Positions 28,901 through 42,114 of a DNA stretch of 64,000 nt are shown in pieces. The stretch's first letter is position 1, and each line of letters opens with the position of its first letter. Source of the DNA: Karalla daura (lineage: Eukaryota > Chordata > Actinopteri > Chaetodontiformes > Leiognathidae); contig CM055205.1 of the NCBI GenBank assembly GCA_029224185.1, forward strand, positions 7,037,309 through 7,101,308, read 5' to 3'. Below the pieces are notes generated by a model. The model was not told where the DNA came from, ran no database searches, and worked only from the letters and a program-made list of their open reading frames with translations. A program made the position numbers and the translations under genes.

Positions 28901-31449
28901 ATGTAAGATCCCATCCGCCTGTAATCAAGTGAAACTGACCCTGAATGAAAATCGTGTTGTTTTTATTCCGTGCTGTAAAACAATCCAGTAGGTATGGTAT
29001 TAACTACTTCTTTTAGGGATGGTCTGTGTTTTGGATAGGCTACATCCTCAAACTGATTTTTCTCCCAAGGACTGAGCTGCTATCAAATACTTGTGCTTTT
29101 ACGGTCTCTGTGATATCAGTTTGTGGCAATCGCTGAGCCGCTGGGATGGGCTGGCGGGTGTCATTCTCACCTGTCCGGTTCACATTGAGTGGACACTCGC
29201 TCCACGGCAGGGGGTTTTGGAAGGAGTGAAAGAAGTACCAGAGCACCCAGGCGATGATGGTGTTGTAGAAAAGGCATATCAGGAATGACACAATCATGGA
29301 GGAAATTCCTAAAAGAAATTATAACAACATTTGATACCTCGGAAAAGTGTCAAATAAAGATTGAAAGAACTGCACTGTACAGCAAGAAAAAGCAGACAAA
29401 ATTGGATTGTACTCTTTTTGACAGTTAATCACTTAAACAAATAAAGGTACTTCATTTAATGTTTAACCTAAGCATCATGTCTTATCGTTACTCGGAACAG
29501 AGGCTACAAAGGCTGGAAAACTTCCCATAATCTCCTAAAAACACCACTTTTACGCTTATGTATCTTTCTCTGCTGCAAGATATTTAGCTAGCCATTTATC
29601 TACAAACTGTTGCATGTAAGGCCTAATGCTGAAAACCAACACTGGATGGCAATGACTTTAAGCATATCCGCAACATCTGGAAAGACTTTCAGGACATGAG
29701 CTCTTCTGAGATGGACTGCCACAAAATGAGAGCATTTCAAATGCTTTTGGAAATACTGATGTCCTGTGGGTTGAAGGCAAACACAATTACAAGTTTTCTC
29801 CTGTCATGACAGACTGTCATGTAGGTGTCACGGCAGCAGGGCTTCTTCTGCTTTCCAAACATGCCTGCTACTGAAAATGTGTACCATATAACAAAACCCA
29901 GAATTCAACAATGGAAAGCCCAAACTAATGAACGACAGAATAGTGGTCACTTTTTTAGCATAGCTCTTCCCTAACTTTTCCAACGATGCGCTGCAGGGAT
30001 CAAATTCAAAATGAATGTTTATGTGATATTTTTTGATTTCTGCCTCCAGTTAAATTTGTTATGAAAATGTCTGCATTTTTAGTATGGCAGGCTAACCCAC
30101 CGACTCCAGCAAGTAGAGGTGAAATGGATCTCCAGGCTCCGATGCTGCCCCTGCGGAGCCTCTGTCCTATAGCCAGCTCCAGGTATAGCAGCGGGAGCCC
30201 CTCAAACACCAGAGCTATCAGGTAGGGGATGAGAAAAGCACCTGAGGACACAAACATTTGCACATTTGTAAACGCAGGTCAGAGATTGTGGCAGAAAATG
30301 AAACGTTGTGCAATCCAATGAGAATATTTAGATATGGCGCGACAAACTCAAGGTCCGGGAAACTACAGTATCACAAGTTCTGGGAAAGATGATGATTGAG
30401 TGTGTATGTGTGTATGAGTGTGTATGTGGACATAAGGGTATAAAAGATCACGCCTCCATTACGAGCGTCGACATTGTTCGGGACTGTTTGACACATTTGT
30501 TGATAAGTTAGCGATCTATAAATTCCCTGAGGCTGCTGGGATCCATGTCCTGGCTGATTTAATTTGTAGACTTGGCTTTCTACAATAAATATTTGAAAGG
30601 ACATAAAATTTGATCACAGCTTATAATGTGACCAAAGCTTAACATGAGCAAGATTTCACTCAAAATAAGCACATGGCTGTACCCAGAGACCTCCAGAAAC
30701 TGACTTTTGGTAGAAGTGGAATTTCCTTGTGGTTATTAAGTAGCCAATACGTGAGTAGCGGTACTCTCAAAACAGCACATGCCTAGGGTCACAAAGCTGA
30801 GGTCAAACAGAGGCACGGCTGAATTTAACACCTCTTGCGAAAGGAGGAATCTCAGAGTAAATATTTGAAGTTACGTTTTGTTATGTTTTATTGACAAAAC
30901 GTAACCTTGACTTAGGTCCACTGAGATTCCGAGGGTCTGGGACTCAATCTTAGTCACTGGGAACTGGAAAGAAGTAAATAGAGGAACTGGAGAGTTTGAG
31001 CAGAAACAATCAATCAGACCAGATAAGGCTCACCACTTTCAGACAGCAGTGACAATGACTAGATAACTTCATTTGCTAATGGTAAATATATTGATAGACA
31101 TGAGATAGTGTCACTTGCAGCAAAAAGGAGTTATTTCAATGGAGGAGCTATTGAAAAGTGACAGAGGTGATCATTTCTATAATAATAGTAATAATAATAT
31201 TAATGCAATAATAATAATAGAGAAAAATATAAAATAATTAAACTATGGTGGTGCAGGCAATGTCAGACTGGAGCATCACACAACAGCATCATACAATAGC
31301 ATCTCACCTCCTCCATAGATTTGGCACAGGTAAGGAAAACGCCAGATGTTTCCAAGTCCCACTGCGAAGCCAATAGATGTAAGCAGGTACTGGATCTTGT
31401 TATCCCACTTGGGTCTCTCCTCCACACCACCACCTTTAGCTTGCTCCAT
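25946..31449 (-). CDS. slc6a18: SLC6A18-type neutral amino acid transporter (B0AT3-like)
   Basis: Sodium- and chloride-dependent neutral amino acid transporter of the SLC6 family, an apical kidney/gut carrier in mammals that needs ACE2 or collectrin as partner. Twelve coding exons in transcript order: 31449-31308, 30241-30101, 29308-29171, 28735-28554, 28461-28351, 28260-28148, 28057-27929, 27838-27682, 27491-27287, 27197-27038, 26946-26784 and 26164-25946. They give 619 residues with 12 predicted membrane helices. TM1 has GLGNIWRFPYLC. LTLPGAT followed by YLFTP in the loop between TM5 and TM6 is the SLC6A18 signature, where SLC6A19 has LTLKG. The TM6 segment QIFFSLSVAFGG and TM8 segment FGNMEG keep the human-type substrate pocket. 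In TM10 the segment VFNGYVGS has Asn where the family normally has the extracellular-gate Asp. The short N terminus (MEQAKGGG) also fits SLC6A18. The order tert-slc6a18-slc6a19 matches mammals. Confidence 0.92.
31179..31221 (+). repeat. ATA/ATT trinucleotide repeat
   Basis: Imperfect (ATA)n tract in intron 1 of slc6a18. Confidence 0.7.
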
Positions 31450-34400
31450 CCTCAGCAGACAAAATGGCTTAGCGCAAATCCAGTTCTTTTCCTCGGATGC
31501 AGCTCTCGCGCACACACACCTTAGACAGATGCAGTGATGTGTGTTTTTGTTTAGATCAGGACGGTCCTCCTCGCCTCAGCTCAATGTGCGAAGGTAAATA
31601 CTCTCTTGAGTGGTTTAGTCTGAGTGATGTCTCGACCCCTCTTCTTATTTTCAGTGGGCTGTCCTTAACTGTCCTATCAGGAGCTAGTTTTATGGTTTTT
31701 ATAAAGAAATCAGACTAGCAGGAAGTGAGTGAAAACAAGTCTGAGGATTTACTGGCCAGGCCTTCTTGTTTGCTTAAAGAGGGAGTGTGCCATGCCCCAA
31801 ATAATAGATAACCTGGTGATGCTGTTTCAGTGTTACACTGAGCTCAAGTTAACTGGGTGGTTGCAGTCAATAAAAAAGACATAATGAGAGTTGTATAACA
31901 ATCAAGGCCTATATATATATATCTATATATCTATATTTCATTATTCGGAGTTGACTCACATTTTCTCTAGTTTTGAATTAAACAGTGACAGCACACAGAG
32001 CAGAATGTGAATAAAGTTACTCTTCTAATAAACACAGACCACAAAAACAGTAGAGACAAGTATTTAAATAATTTCATTGAACATTATCAATAGTGAAATA
32101 ATAATGTCACTTGAAGCAGAGTGCTGAGGAGCTCGGCGTTTTGGTGTGATCCCTTTATAGTCATCCAGAGTGAGACAGTGAAAGCTTTTCATTATCAAAA
32201 TCAATATGCAAAAAAAAGTCAGTGGCTGTTTTTTTTGCTTATGTTTAAACCTGTACCTCTGGTTATCTGTACAAGACATGTTATTACTGTTGAATGGACT
32301 TTCAGAGCAGATCTGGGATCAGTATGTTCCAGTGGTCAACCTTGTTGTAGATGTTTGCATATTTTAATCTGAAGAACAGACAGGGAGAGGAGGAAAGGAC
32401 TGATCTTGCAGTTTCATGTCATGAGGTGGTTTTACCCCTTTATTGTCATCTTAATGTAGAGCAGTGGCAGTCATTCCATCATGTGTGAGCTCTGGATCGT
32501 TGTTCAATCTCTACAACCCATTTCTATTTCTGGACCAGCGATTCGTACTACAAGTAAGCAATAAAATGTTGCATTATGTGCTTTTCTGTAGTTATGTGAA
32601 CATTTGTCACATTTTTTGGTGAACGAATGATAAACTGTAGATAGTTTGATAAACTGTTTTTGACATAATGCTTTTGTCATCTTCATTACGGGCACAAGTC
32701 ACATTCACCCATTCATACTCTAGCAGCAGAGTGTGCTCTACACAGTACCACTGCACAGCTGGAATGTGTAACCATTCACACTCATTCACACATTTTGGGG
32801 TTCAGTTTCTTTCCCCTGGATGCTTTGACATGTAGGGGACAGGAGCTGGGATCGAACCACTGATCTTCCAACACGGCAAGAGAAGCTGTGAATTATTATC
32901 AAATTACTATTGGAAATTATTACTATCAAACGATTGCACTATTGAGTCCAACCAGACTCAGCAACACAGTATTGTGAAAAAATGAAATAGTTTACACCAC
33001 AGTACAGTATTCATAATCTTAAGTGTTGTTCTTCTACATGTGTCAAGCTGTTTTGTTGTCATTCTCATTTTTGGAGCGATTATCCCTCATTTCCAAGGCA
33101 ATCAAAGTTAACCAAGATTTTGTAATTATACCAAGTTTAAGTAATGATCTGTGTTGCTCTGACAACTAAGTAACATCAGTTTAAAGTTCAACATCTCATT
33201 AACTCTGTACACTGAAATGAGACGATGGAAAGTTTTCAGTTTGATGCAGTCTTTCAGTTTCTGGGGTAGTCTGCGTCTGCCGCCTACTGGTACAAATGTG
33301 CTTCTGCAAAGTCCTTCCCAAAATGTGTCTGCGTGTTCCTGAAACTGTTGCACTGTTGAGTCTGGTTTTTCCGTGACAGACTGGCATGTCTTTGTGAATA
33401 AATAACTGCATCTGCAATTGTTTCCCATGTTTTTTGTTTGCATTCTTGTCTATTTACTCCTAATTTCCAAAAGAGGAAGACTAGACATGCCTCTTCAGCC
33501 CCTTAGCCCCTTTGCAATCATAAATTCCCTCAGGTCACTATTGTATGAGCTTTATGAACAACACCACAAGTGGAGATAAGGGTCCTCATAATGTTCCCAC
33601 TGGAGTTCCACGAGGTCACCCAGAGTGCGGGCCATGGACTTGGTGGGCAGGCTTGGTGGGATCCACAGAGTTTTGAGGTAGTTTAGGATTGCTATGGACA
33701 TGGGACTGAGGGCCAACAAGGCTACTGCCCAACAGGCTTTCTGCGCTGCTAAGTGTAAGAAGCCCACACTGTTACCACCAGCCACAAACTTCAAATGTCT
33801 CGTTTCACAACTAATTTTGGTTGGTCCAACTGCAAAAAGTGATGTCCAAATGTGGAGAAAAATCAGATGGGCAATAGAAACAAAATACAGATGCAGTGAT
33901 TTATTCACACACACAATAAACACAATTTATCACAGGACTCACAGGATACTGAGGCATTTGGGGTTCATTTAGACCCAATTTATAGCAGGCAAGAAAGACA
34001 CTTCAAGCACAGTTCTGCAGAAGGTGCAAAATCACTAGTAGCAATCACTTAGAGGTTTAAAATGTTAGAAAAAGACTGGAATGCCTGACCCAGGATACAA
34101 AAATTCAGATACAAAAACACAGACTTAAATACATTTAAGAGGGCAGGCAAGCAATTAGCAAACACAGAGATGAGAAATAGAAAAAGTTCGACACACAGGG
34201 AAAATAAAACAGAAAACAGACTAAACTCAAATCTAAAACCATTAACAGTAAACATGTAAACATACAGCACCATCTCATTTTCAAAGGCCTGGTAATCTGT
34301 AGGTCCTGATCTACAGGTAGAAGTGCAGTAGAAGTCACTGATCACCTGAGGTGAAGAATGTATTATTATCACTAATACTCCCAGTAGTTTCTCTTGTTTT

Positions 34401-35633
34401 GTCTGTGGCTGGAAACCACTGGTCAAATCCATACTTTTGATCTGAATAGGTGTCTGGTTCAAAGTATAAGCAGTTAAAATCTGAAATGCCAAAGTCTGGG
34501 TGTCATCTTAAAGGCACAATCCATAATGTAACCAAAACAGCTGCTCCCTCACCAAAAGGCAGAGGTTAAAGTTGGCTGCTCTCTTTCCCAAAACTGACCT
34601 ACAGGACATACACTAGAAAAAAAGAAGAGCTACACCTTCCATCTAATTAGCTTGGATCCAGTTAGGTCGCACTCTCAGAGACAACAGCTTCATGACCCGT
34701 CCAGCTTCAGGGTTATGAATCATTTCCATGTGTCTTTTTATCAGATGGTTCAGTTAATCTCCAGGGTCTATTAGTCAAAGCAATAGTTTGAAATTAGGAG
34801 CGAACTGACTGATGAATCTCTCAGCATGTCTGCGTCGAATATGACACTGAAACAAGTTTAACTGATTGAAAACAAAGACCGCAAGCAGGAGAAGAAACAG
34901 CGAGCCCAACTCAGTATAAAGTCCATTGCACCACCTCTCCCCCTTGTCAGTAATTAACACATCAAATCTGGTTTGGTTAAACCATAAACGTTCACATTTC
35001 ATATATTTTCCATGTCCCATAATGTGATGCAGATCTAAATTTGCTTCACATGGTTTTTACTGGCTATCTGCCTGTGAAAGATTTCCCCCTCCTGGCCTAT
35101 TTGGTGCACTACATCCTTTGTACGGCTACATGTGCATACCATAGAGCTGGTGCTGACGAAAATGGCAAATGCTTCTTGTCTTTCTTGTCTACCATTACAG
35201 TACAGTTAGCTTTCATCAAAACTAATGGATTTTTCACTTTGTTTGAGAGCTCATTTGAAGGGCTCATTTGATATAAAAGTCAGTAAAGTTTCAATTTCGG
35301 GGGGGGCAACAATTTCAACAACAATTTGGGAAAATTCACATTCAAGCATCAACATTTGATGTGACTTGTTTTATGTGTACAACACAGATGATTGGGATAA
35401 TATGTTCCATTAGTTTTGTCTCTAGTAAATAAAGATAAAGTAAGTCTAAGAAATATGGAGAAGGTACTAAAGTGCATCAATAAAAGTATAATGTTATGCC
35501 TCAAAAATATAAATATGCGTAAGTCAGTTTGCATATTAATTGTAATGTAATTTCAATTATATGATTTTTAATTGGTTATTGGTTATTAGTCATTGAATTA
35601 GTTAAGCCTGCATTCCCTTGTATTGCAAAACAA
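31450..35633. other. Intergenic region between slc6a18 and slc6a19 copy 1
   Basis: Holds the slc6a18 promoter side (from 31450), a TA-rich run at 31912-31937, a SINE relic at 32690-32885 and the presumed 3' UTR of slc6a19 copy 1 (below 35634). Open frames on the minus strand at 33552-33923 (123 codons) and 34049-34492 (147 codons) have no motif I recognise and no splice partner. I saw no SLC6 exon remnants here. Confidence 0.6.
32690..32885 (-). repeat. tRNA-derived SINE relic
   Basis: Read on the minus strand it contains a B box GGTTCGATCCC (complement of 32848-32858), then 'ctacatgtcaaag' and a 'gaaactgaacccc' block. These match the arrangement of the SINE at 55379-55676 (bringing 'ctaca' and 'gtcaaagtg' in the same order). 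The body is eroded and no target duplication is obvious. Confidence 0.55.
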
Positions 35634-36949
35634 TTAAACTTTATCATCAGTTTGAGGGATTTCATTAACTTTTTCGGTGGGTGCTGTTTTCCTTTTACAG
35701 TAAGTAAAGATCAGGCGAAATATCCCGTACAGAGGCACTGTCAGACTGGGGATTCCTGCTAAGAGGAAGATGACCACGTTGATCCATGATGGGTATGGAA
35801 TCGATGCCATCGTTGGGAAATTCTCCTGTAAAACGCAAAAAGGAAACATCACATGCTGCGTTGTGTGGCTACCATAAAAAAGTTTGAGAGATTATGACTG
35901 TGTCTCAGGTGGCATGATTAGAACTAGAGGGTATGAAGCCAGATGCTTACAGAGTTGGGATCCCAGACTAAATAGGTGAGCTCCTGTTGGGCTTGTATCA
36001 CCAGGTAGAAGATTAAAATAACCAAAACGGTTAAAGGACTGATGAACCTCCATGAAATCTGCCAGAAGATGGAGGGTTTATATCCGATCATGAACTTCAA
36101 GTCCTCATTGAACCTAACACACAAGACAGGTTTGATGAGTTGAACATATTGTATAAAGTACTACAACAAAGTACCTTGCCGGGAGTTACATTACATTTTA
36201 TATCATGAGCCAACTCATGTGGACAAGACAAAGGGGGTGAAAGCTCAGACACTGAGAGGTTTGCAACATCCAAACATTGCACACTCATCTTTCCATTGTT
36301 CGATTTACACCTCAAATAAGTCAAGTCATAAGTCAAAGAAAGACATGAAACTGTTCAGTCATGTGTAACAATTATCCCTATTCATATTCCAGTTCCTATT
36401 ACCTATTAAAACAAAATCATTAATATACAATTCACTCTTTTTAAAAGATTTGGGCACTGACCTGTCTATGCCGTAGATGTGGACAACAGCTATCATCTCA
36501 AACAACCCGATGGTCAGAAGTGGAATAGATCCAGCAAAGTTGTCGAACAGAGTGACCCAATAGAGGCCTGAGTTCTGGGCGAACAGTAGAGAGACGATGA
36601 AGGCGATAAAACATGTTACTCCTGAAAGACAAGCAGAAACAAACGGTTCTGCAATCAGTGCAGCTGTAGATACAAAGCCATGGGCAGACGGTTGGAACAT
36701 CAAAACAATACCGGTCAGGGCTTCCTGGGGCCAAGCTTTAGGCAGTACATTGAGGTCTCTCAGTGGGACCACCACTCCCTCAATGTTGCCAAACAGGGTT
36801 GAGAGCCCCAAGCAGAGAAGCATGACGAAGAAGAGGACAGACCAGATTGGGGAACCAGGCATTTTGGTGATGGCTTCTGTGAACACAATGAAGGCCAGGC
36901 CGGTTCCCTCCACTCCCTGCATTCACACAGGAAGACACACACACACACG

Positions 36950-37014
<65 letters not shown>

Positions 37015-39671
37015 TATAAAACAGATAAGATTACAGTGCAACAACAATGTGGGAAGTCAGTCACATCTATTGGCTATTACCTCACTGAGGAGTTTATGCA
37101 TATCACAGGTTTTTATGTCCAGGCCAAGGATGACATCTGGGTGAGAGGTGTTGAGGTGATTTAACGCTGTCCCGTAGTCGCTGGCGGTGATGTTGTTTTC
37201 AGGAAGGTTGAATGCATTTAATAATGTCATGATGTTTCTGGAAGGACATATGTTTGATTAGTAACGGCTGGAATGTGAAGTCCAATATTTTTCCACCCAC
37301 ACTTCATATTTTAGTTAACAAATGTAATCAGTTGTTAGAATCTGTGAAAAAATACTGCTCTACTTAAAAGATATTATTGTGTAAAGGTATTAGAGATAAT
37401 ATATTCCTTAAAATCTGTGCTTGCACTGTGATTTACGCTTTTATACACTCGTCAAAAAAAGTTTATTGTAACTTTAGGAATTGTAATATCTGTGAAACCC
37501 ACACACAGACTACTCACTGGCTGATGCAGTTGTCGTATTTCTCTGTGGCTCGGAAGCCAATGATGGTGTAGGTGACCGTGGCGGCGTAGATGGAGGTGAG
37601 GCCAGTTATAACAGTCAGCATGACGGCATCAAACAAGCAGTTGTTGCTTGGGGAGAGAAGAAAAAACAAAATCAACCAGTGTCTGGTCTGTTGTTAAACA
37701 GACACTAAAGTGATAGAGCTACACTATTAGGTAACGTAGCAGAGCTTCCGTTAAATGAGTCTTACTGAACAGGGTTGTAGCTCGAGAAAGAGATAAGGCC
37801 TCCCCATGCTAAGCTGAAGGCATAGAAGACCTGGGCCCCAGCATCCAGCCAAGTTGTTGGGTTAATCAACTCATCCACCTTTAGGAGTTAAGTGGGATGG
37901 TAGTTTACAGGTAGTTACATTAAATGTTTGTCATTTTACTGGCATGCAACCTATCGTGGTGGTTTTAAAACATACGTCAGGTGTGAAGAGGAACTGCACT
38001 CCACTCATGGCACCCTTAAGAGTCAGCCCTCGGATCAGGAAGATGGCCAGCACGATGTAAGGCAGAATAGCTGTGACGTACACCGCCTGTGATCATGGCA
38101 GGTAAAAACATAACATGAAATACCTGTGGCAAGTCATGACAACATGTTGTCTGATTCTGTTGCCCCAACACACCTTGCCTGAAGTGCTGATCCCGCGGAT
38201 GTAGCAGATGCAGATGACAGCCCAGGCAGCTAGCAGGCAGATGACCATCGGCCAGTGGATTCCCCCAGAGTCTTCTATGGAGGTTGTACTATTCAGAGTC
38301 ACTCGGTAATAGTAGTAATCCACAGGCGAGCTGCGTTGACACTCTGAGACAAATTCTGCAAGGAGCGAGAATCATGTGTCTGCGAAGGCTGCAATCATTA
38401 GGAGAGTGCGGATGCTCAATGCGTCTCTCAATCTCAAATACCTGTCCTGTTTTCATTTAGAGGGCATTGTGTCCATGGCAGTGGGCTTTGAAAGGAGTTG
38501 AAGAAGTACCACATAATCCAGGCTATTAAGGTGTTGTAATACAGTCCAATCAATAAGGAAACCAGCATGGAGGCGATACCTGAGTGGGAGAGAATCATTA
38601 ATCAAATTGTTGTCTGCTATCACAAGGCTATTATCAGATGGCAGATACTAGCACCTCAGTGTGCTTGTGGTGATGATTCTGTGTGTTTATTAAGCTTTGG
38701 CTCTAGACAAATTGTTATAGAGGCCATTTTACATACCAATGCCTTTCAGATAAGGGTTGATGGTGCTCCACACTCCCACACTGCCTTTCCTGAGACGCTG
38801 GCCGATGGCAAACTCCAGCAGCAGGAGAGGCATTCCTTCCAGTATAAGCAGGATGACATAGGGAATCAAAAAGGCACCTGGAAATAGAAACCCAATTGCA
38901 CATTGTTTATTGCTGCCAAAGTCTTTGATGTTTACGATTAAGCCTCATCTGGGTTGTAAGCCGGTCTCACGGAGCCCCACCTGTGAACAAGAGAGTAATG
39001 CATGCAAATATGCATTGTTTCACTGTATTTCCCCCTTACTCTGGATATGGGGTCATCAGCTCGTAGCTCTGTGCTGGGCCTCTGAAGGTGTTAAGGTTTC
39101 AAACAATATATATCAATATATATCAACTGTTAGATTAGCAAAAGAAAACTAAATCATTTAATGATTCCCCAGAAATAGGATTTCAAATACATACATTAAC
39201 AGAAACATCTGAAAAGATACAAAGAGAAAAACAAGAATTTGGTATAATGAAATGTTCACAATGAGGATGTCCAGTAGTAAACTTGACTTTTTTATATGTG
39301 TCTCTTCTGCTGCTTAGCCTCCTTAGAATAAACCTGTTTGACTAATTCCTAGAACTCTAATTCTATGCTTAACCCAGTGTCCCAGCCGGACTAGAATTCA
39401 TGATTTAAGCATCAGCACTCTGTTGACATCTCAACCAAAACATCTCCCTTTGACATTTTCATCTGACCATACCTCCTCCATGGCTTTGACACAAGTAAGG
39501 GAATCGCCACACGTTGCCAATTCCAATGCAGAATCCCACACAGGTTAAGATGTACTGGGCTTTGTTGTCCCACTTGGGTCTGTCTCCAGCTTCCTCCTTC
39601 TCCATCCTCTCCAGGTCCTCATAGGATGGGATCCTGTCATCCAGTCCTGGGTTGGGAAGCAGCAGTTTCAT
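35634..39671 (-). CDS. slc6a19: SLC6A19-like (B0AT1-type) transporter, copy 1
   Basis: Sodium-coupled neutral amino acid transporter expected in the apical membrane of gut and kidney epithelium. Twelve exons in transcript order: 39671-39473, 38877-38737, 38579-38442, 38355-38174, 38086-37976, 37878-37766, 37646-37518, 37237-37081, 36916-36712, 36621-36462, 36113-35951 and 35825-35634. They give 629 residues (human SLC6A19 has 634). The N terminus MKLLLPNPGLDDRIP and LTLKGA in the TM5-TM6 loop are SLC6A19-type. In TM1 the usual GLGN reads GIGN. The TM6 segment QVFYAFSLAWGG replaces two pocket aromatics of human B0AT1 (Phe to Tyr and Phe to Trp). The TM8 segment FGNIEG keeps the pocket Asn. Copy 2 is the closest relative through most of the body. 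The first exon and promoter are the most diverged of the four copies. The reading frame and all splice sites are intact. Confidence 0.92.
36934..37013 (+). repeat. (CA)n microsatellite
   Basis: About 80 bases of nearly pure AC repeat in intron 8 of slc6a19 copy 1, starting 18 bases from the exon 9 acceptor. It is absent at the same site in copy 2 (43130-43212). On the transcript strand it is a GU repeat beside the 3' splice site. Confidence 0.95.
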
Positions 39672-42114
39672 GGTGACCCTACTTAAACAGAGGTGCTACC
39701 TGATTGTTCTAGAGAGTCGAAGTGAGGATCTGGTAATCTTGACGCACGTTTATGATCTTTTACTTTATTGGTGTGCAGATTAGCTAGAGCAAACTTTGGA
39801 CCTCTTGAACTTTCTTTTCTTTTCTTTTTTTCTTTTTACAGTATTTCGAGGACGGTTGAGGAAATTTCCACAACTCCGATGACTTTTTTGCAGTTTTAGA
39901 TGGATACAGCTTGAAATCTGTCAGAAATGAATCTCATGGCTTGAACCTTCAGTTACGTGTTGAATGAATTGAGAAATAATCTATGTTTTGTGTAAAACTA
40001 ATGACAGAAATTTTAAATTCAGAATGTTTTAATCCCATTAAGTTAGTTGAATAGTCTACATAAAAAGAATGTTGTTCATCAACTTTTCATTTAAAGGCAA
40101 ATATTTTTTCCTACAGTGTTCTCCTCTCAAGTTGAATCATTTCGGAGAAACAGGGAAAGCACAGCAGTCTTTTTGATGTTGATTCTTCTTTACTTGACAA
40201 TGCCATGTAAAAATTAATTCATATTTATGTTTTGGATGAAAGTCTACTGCCTTTGAAATATGACATTTCCTATTTATGTCACAATCATTCTGGATCCTGC
40301 ATAATTCCTTCTCCATTTCCAATTACTTGTCATCTACATAACTCAAGCATGTTATGTAAGTTAAAGTTACCTAGTATTGACTGTCAAGTTTCATGTGAGG
40401 CATGGCATACAGCTGTCTCCTGGGTGAAAGTCCTTTGTTTGGCCCATCCATCCACCTCACATTCCACGGAAATTTTCCAGGGAATGTGATTCCCCTGATG
40501 AACCAACAAGAAGTTATAATAATGTTCTTTCACATATTGCCAACACAGCTGCTTTTCTGCTGTGGAGAGGGTGGCCTTTTCTGGCCTAACAAAAACAGAT
40601 GATATAAATTGTCCTACTCTATACTCTTTACAATTCTAAAATCTCATTTTTTTCATGTTATGAAGAATCGGCCTGCTAAGTCCATTTTTCCTGAAAGCTG
40701 TTGTTGGAATAATATGAGACAGAGGCTACATGTGTCCCATGGGACACAAGCATGCGCTTTTTTTTTAAGTGACTCAGATGACATTTTAGAGCAAATAACA
40801 TTTCAAGACATATTGCAGTACAGTCATGCTTTCCCTCACCTGCTGCTCATTCCGAACCTGCATCCAAACATTATAGTTGCTTGTAGCATGAAGGACTGAC
40901 CATTTAAACCAGAATATCTTCACATATTCTTTATCGTTTTGCTCCCAATATAGCGGATGGTTCTAGAGGAGTCATAAAGCTCCCAAGGGATATTCTTTTT
41001 ACAGAGCGTAGGCTGTTTAAGATATTTGCTTAGGCTTTCTAGGAAACTGGAGGTTTTATTGGCCTGCATTGGTGTCTATGGTGGTGTGCCACTGCTAGGG
41101 CGATTTCAGCAGCAGTGCAGCTGCAGCAGTGCTGATTCTGTATTACCAGCTTGCTTCTGCCTCTTTCAGGTGGTGTTTATTTTCTGGCCTGAGATCCCAG
41201 TGTTTTGTTAAGGAAACATATTGGCTTCAACTGTCTGGCTGTGTTGCTCAGAATTTTCACTAGGCATGAGCTTTTATATCCCCATTATTTTTTATTTGCT
41301 TTAATTTATTTTAGTCCTGTTACTGTTGGACATAATGATTTCTCAGAGCGACAAGGGTCCAACATGCATAAAAACAGACACTGCATAAACATGACAATGA
41401 CGAGAGTAGTCAGAGGCTTTACTCAAAGTGGAAATTCAAGGTAATGCTTCTGCTTGTCAATCATTCACCATACCTTTCGATGGCTAGGTAGCAATAGTTT
41501 GTCCCCTCAACCAAGGGAGGAGATACGTGCATACGTCCAACCGAATTCACCAACAGTTAGAGCAGGCAGCAACTGCCATTGGCCATCAAAGATTACCTTA
41601 TCTATCTTATCTTAAGCTTTACATTTTTTACTGTTAAGGTATGTGTGCAAATGGCTACACTGCATGTTATCTGACATATTTACAACCTTACTCACTGGTT
41701 CAATTTTGGGAAATTAGCATTTTCTAATCTAGACAAGTGTCATTAATTGATGTTGTTTTAGATTGCCTCTCATCTGTCAGCTTTTCATAATTTGTGAACA
41801 GTACATGAAGACTCCCTGGCTGTAACTTATTCAACTGTAGTCACATTTCTTGAATCACACTCAGATGTGTTCATTGACAAATTATGACATTCATATTTAG
41901 CCACTTCTTTATCAAGTCAGACAAAAGAATATCATGTAGATTTCTCACGCTGGACATGAACGGAAATGTAAACACATTACAGAAATGCTTCAATAAAATA
42001 TCAGTGTGATGCTTTAAGAAGTTGTACAGGGATATCACAACAGATGATTGAAATTATACTGCTGAAAATCCCGGCAGTACCTACATTTTAAATTTAAGGA
42101 CAGTTAGCATATTG
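39672..42114. other. Intergenic region between slc6a19 copies 1 and 2
   Basis: Apart from the copy 1 promoter and the presumed copy 2 3' UTR (TTTATT, a minus-strand AATAAA, near 41291), I see nothing coding. Open frames such as 40609-40899 are AT-rich and motif-free. No SLC6 exon fragments were found, so there is no sign of a lost fifth copy here. Confidence 0.55.
39753..39765 (-). promoter_or_regulatory. slc6a19: Weak HNF4/DR1-like site, slc6a19 copy 1
   Basis: TGATCTTTTACTT lies 82 bases upstream of the copy 1 start codon. It aligns with the sites in copies 2-4 inside a shared TTTATGA context. It matches the copy 4 element TGACCTTTGACTT at 11 of 13 positions. It is probably an eroded nuclear-receptor site. 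Confidence 0.35.

Noticed and set aside
36760..37047. Minus-strand frame rich in VCVC
   Set aside because: It is a translation of the CA microsatellite joined to antisense or out-of-frame exon 9 sequence.
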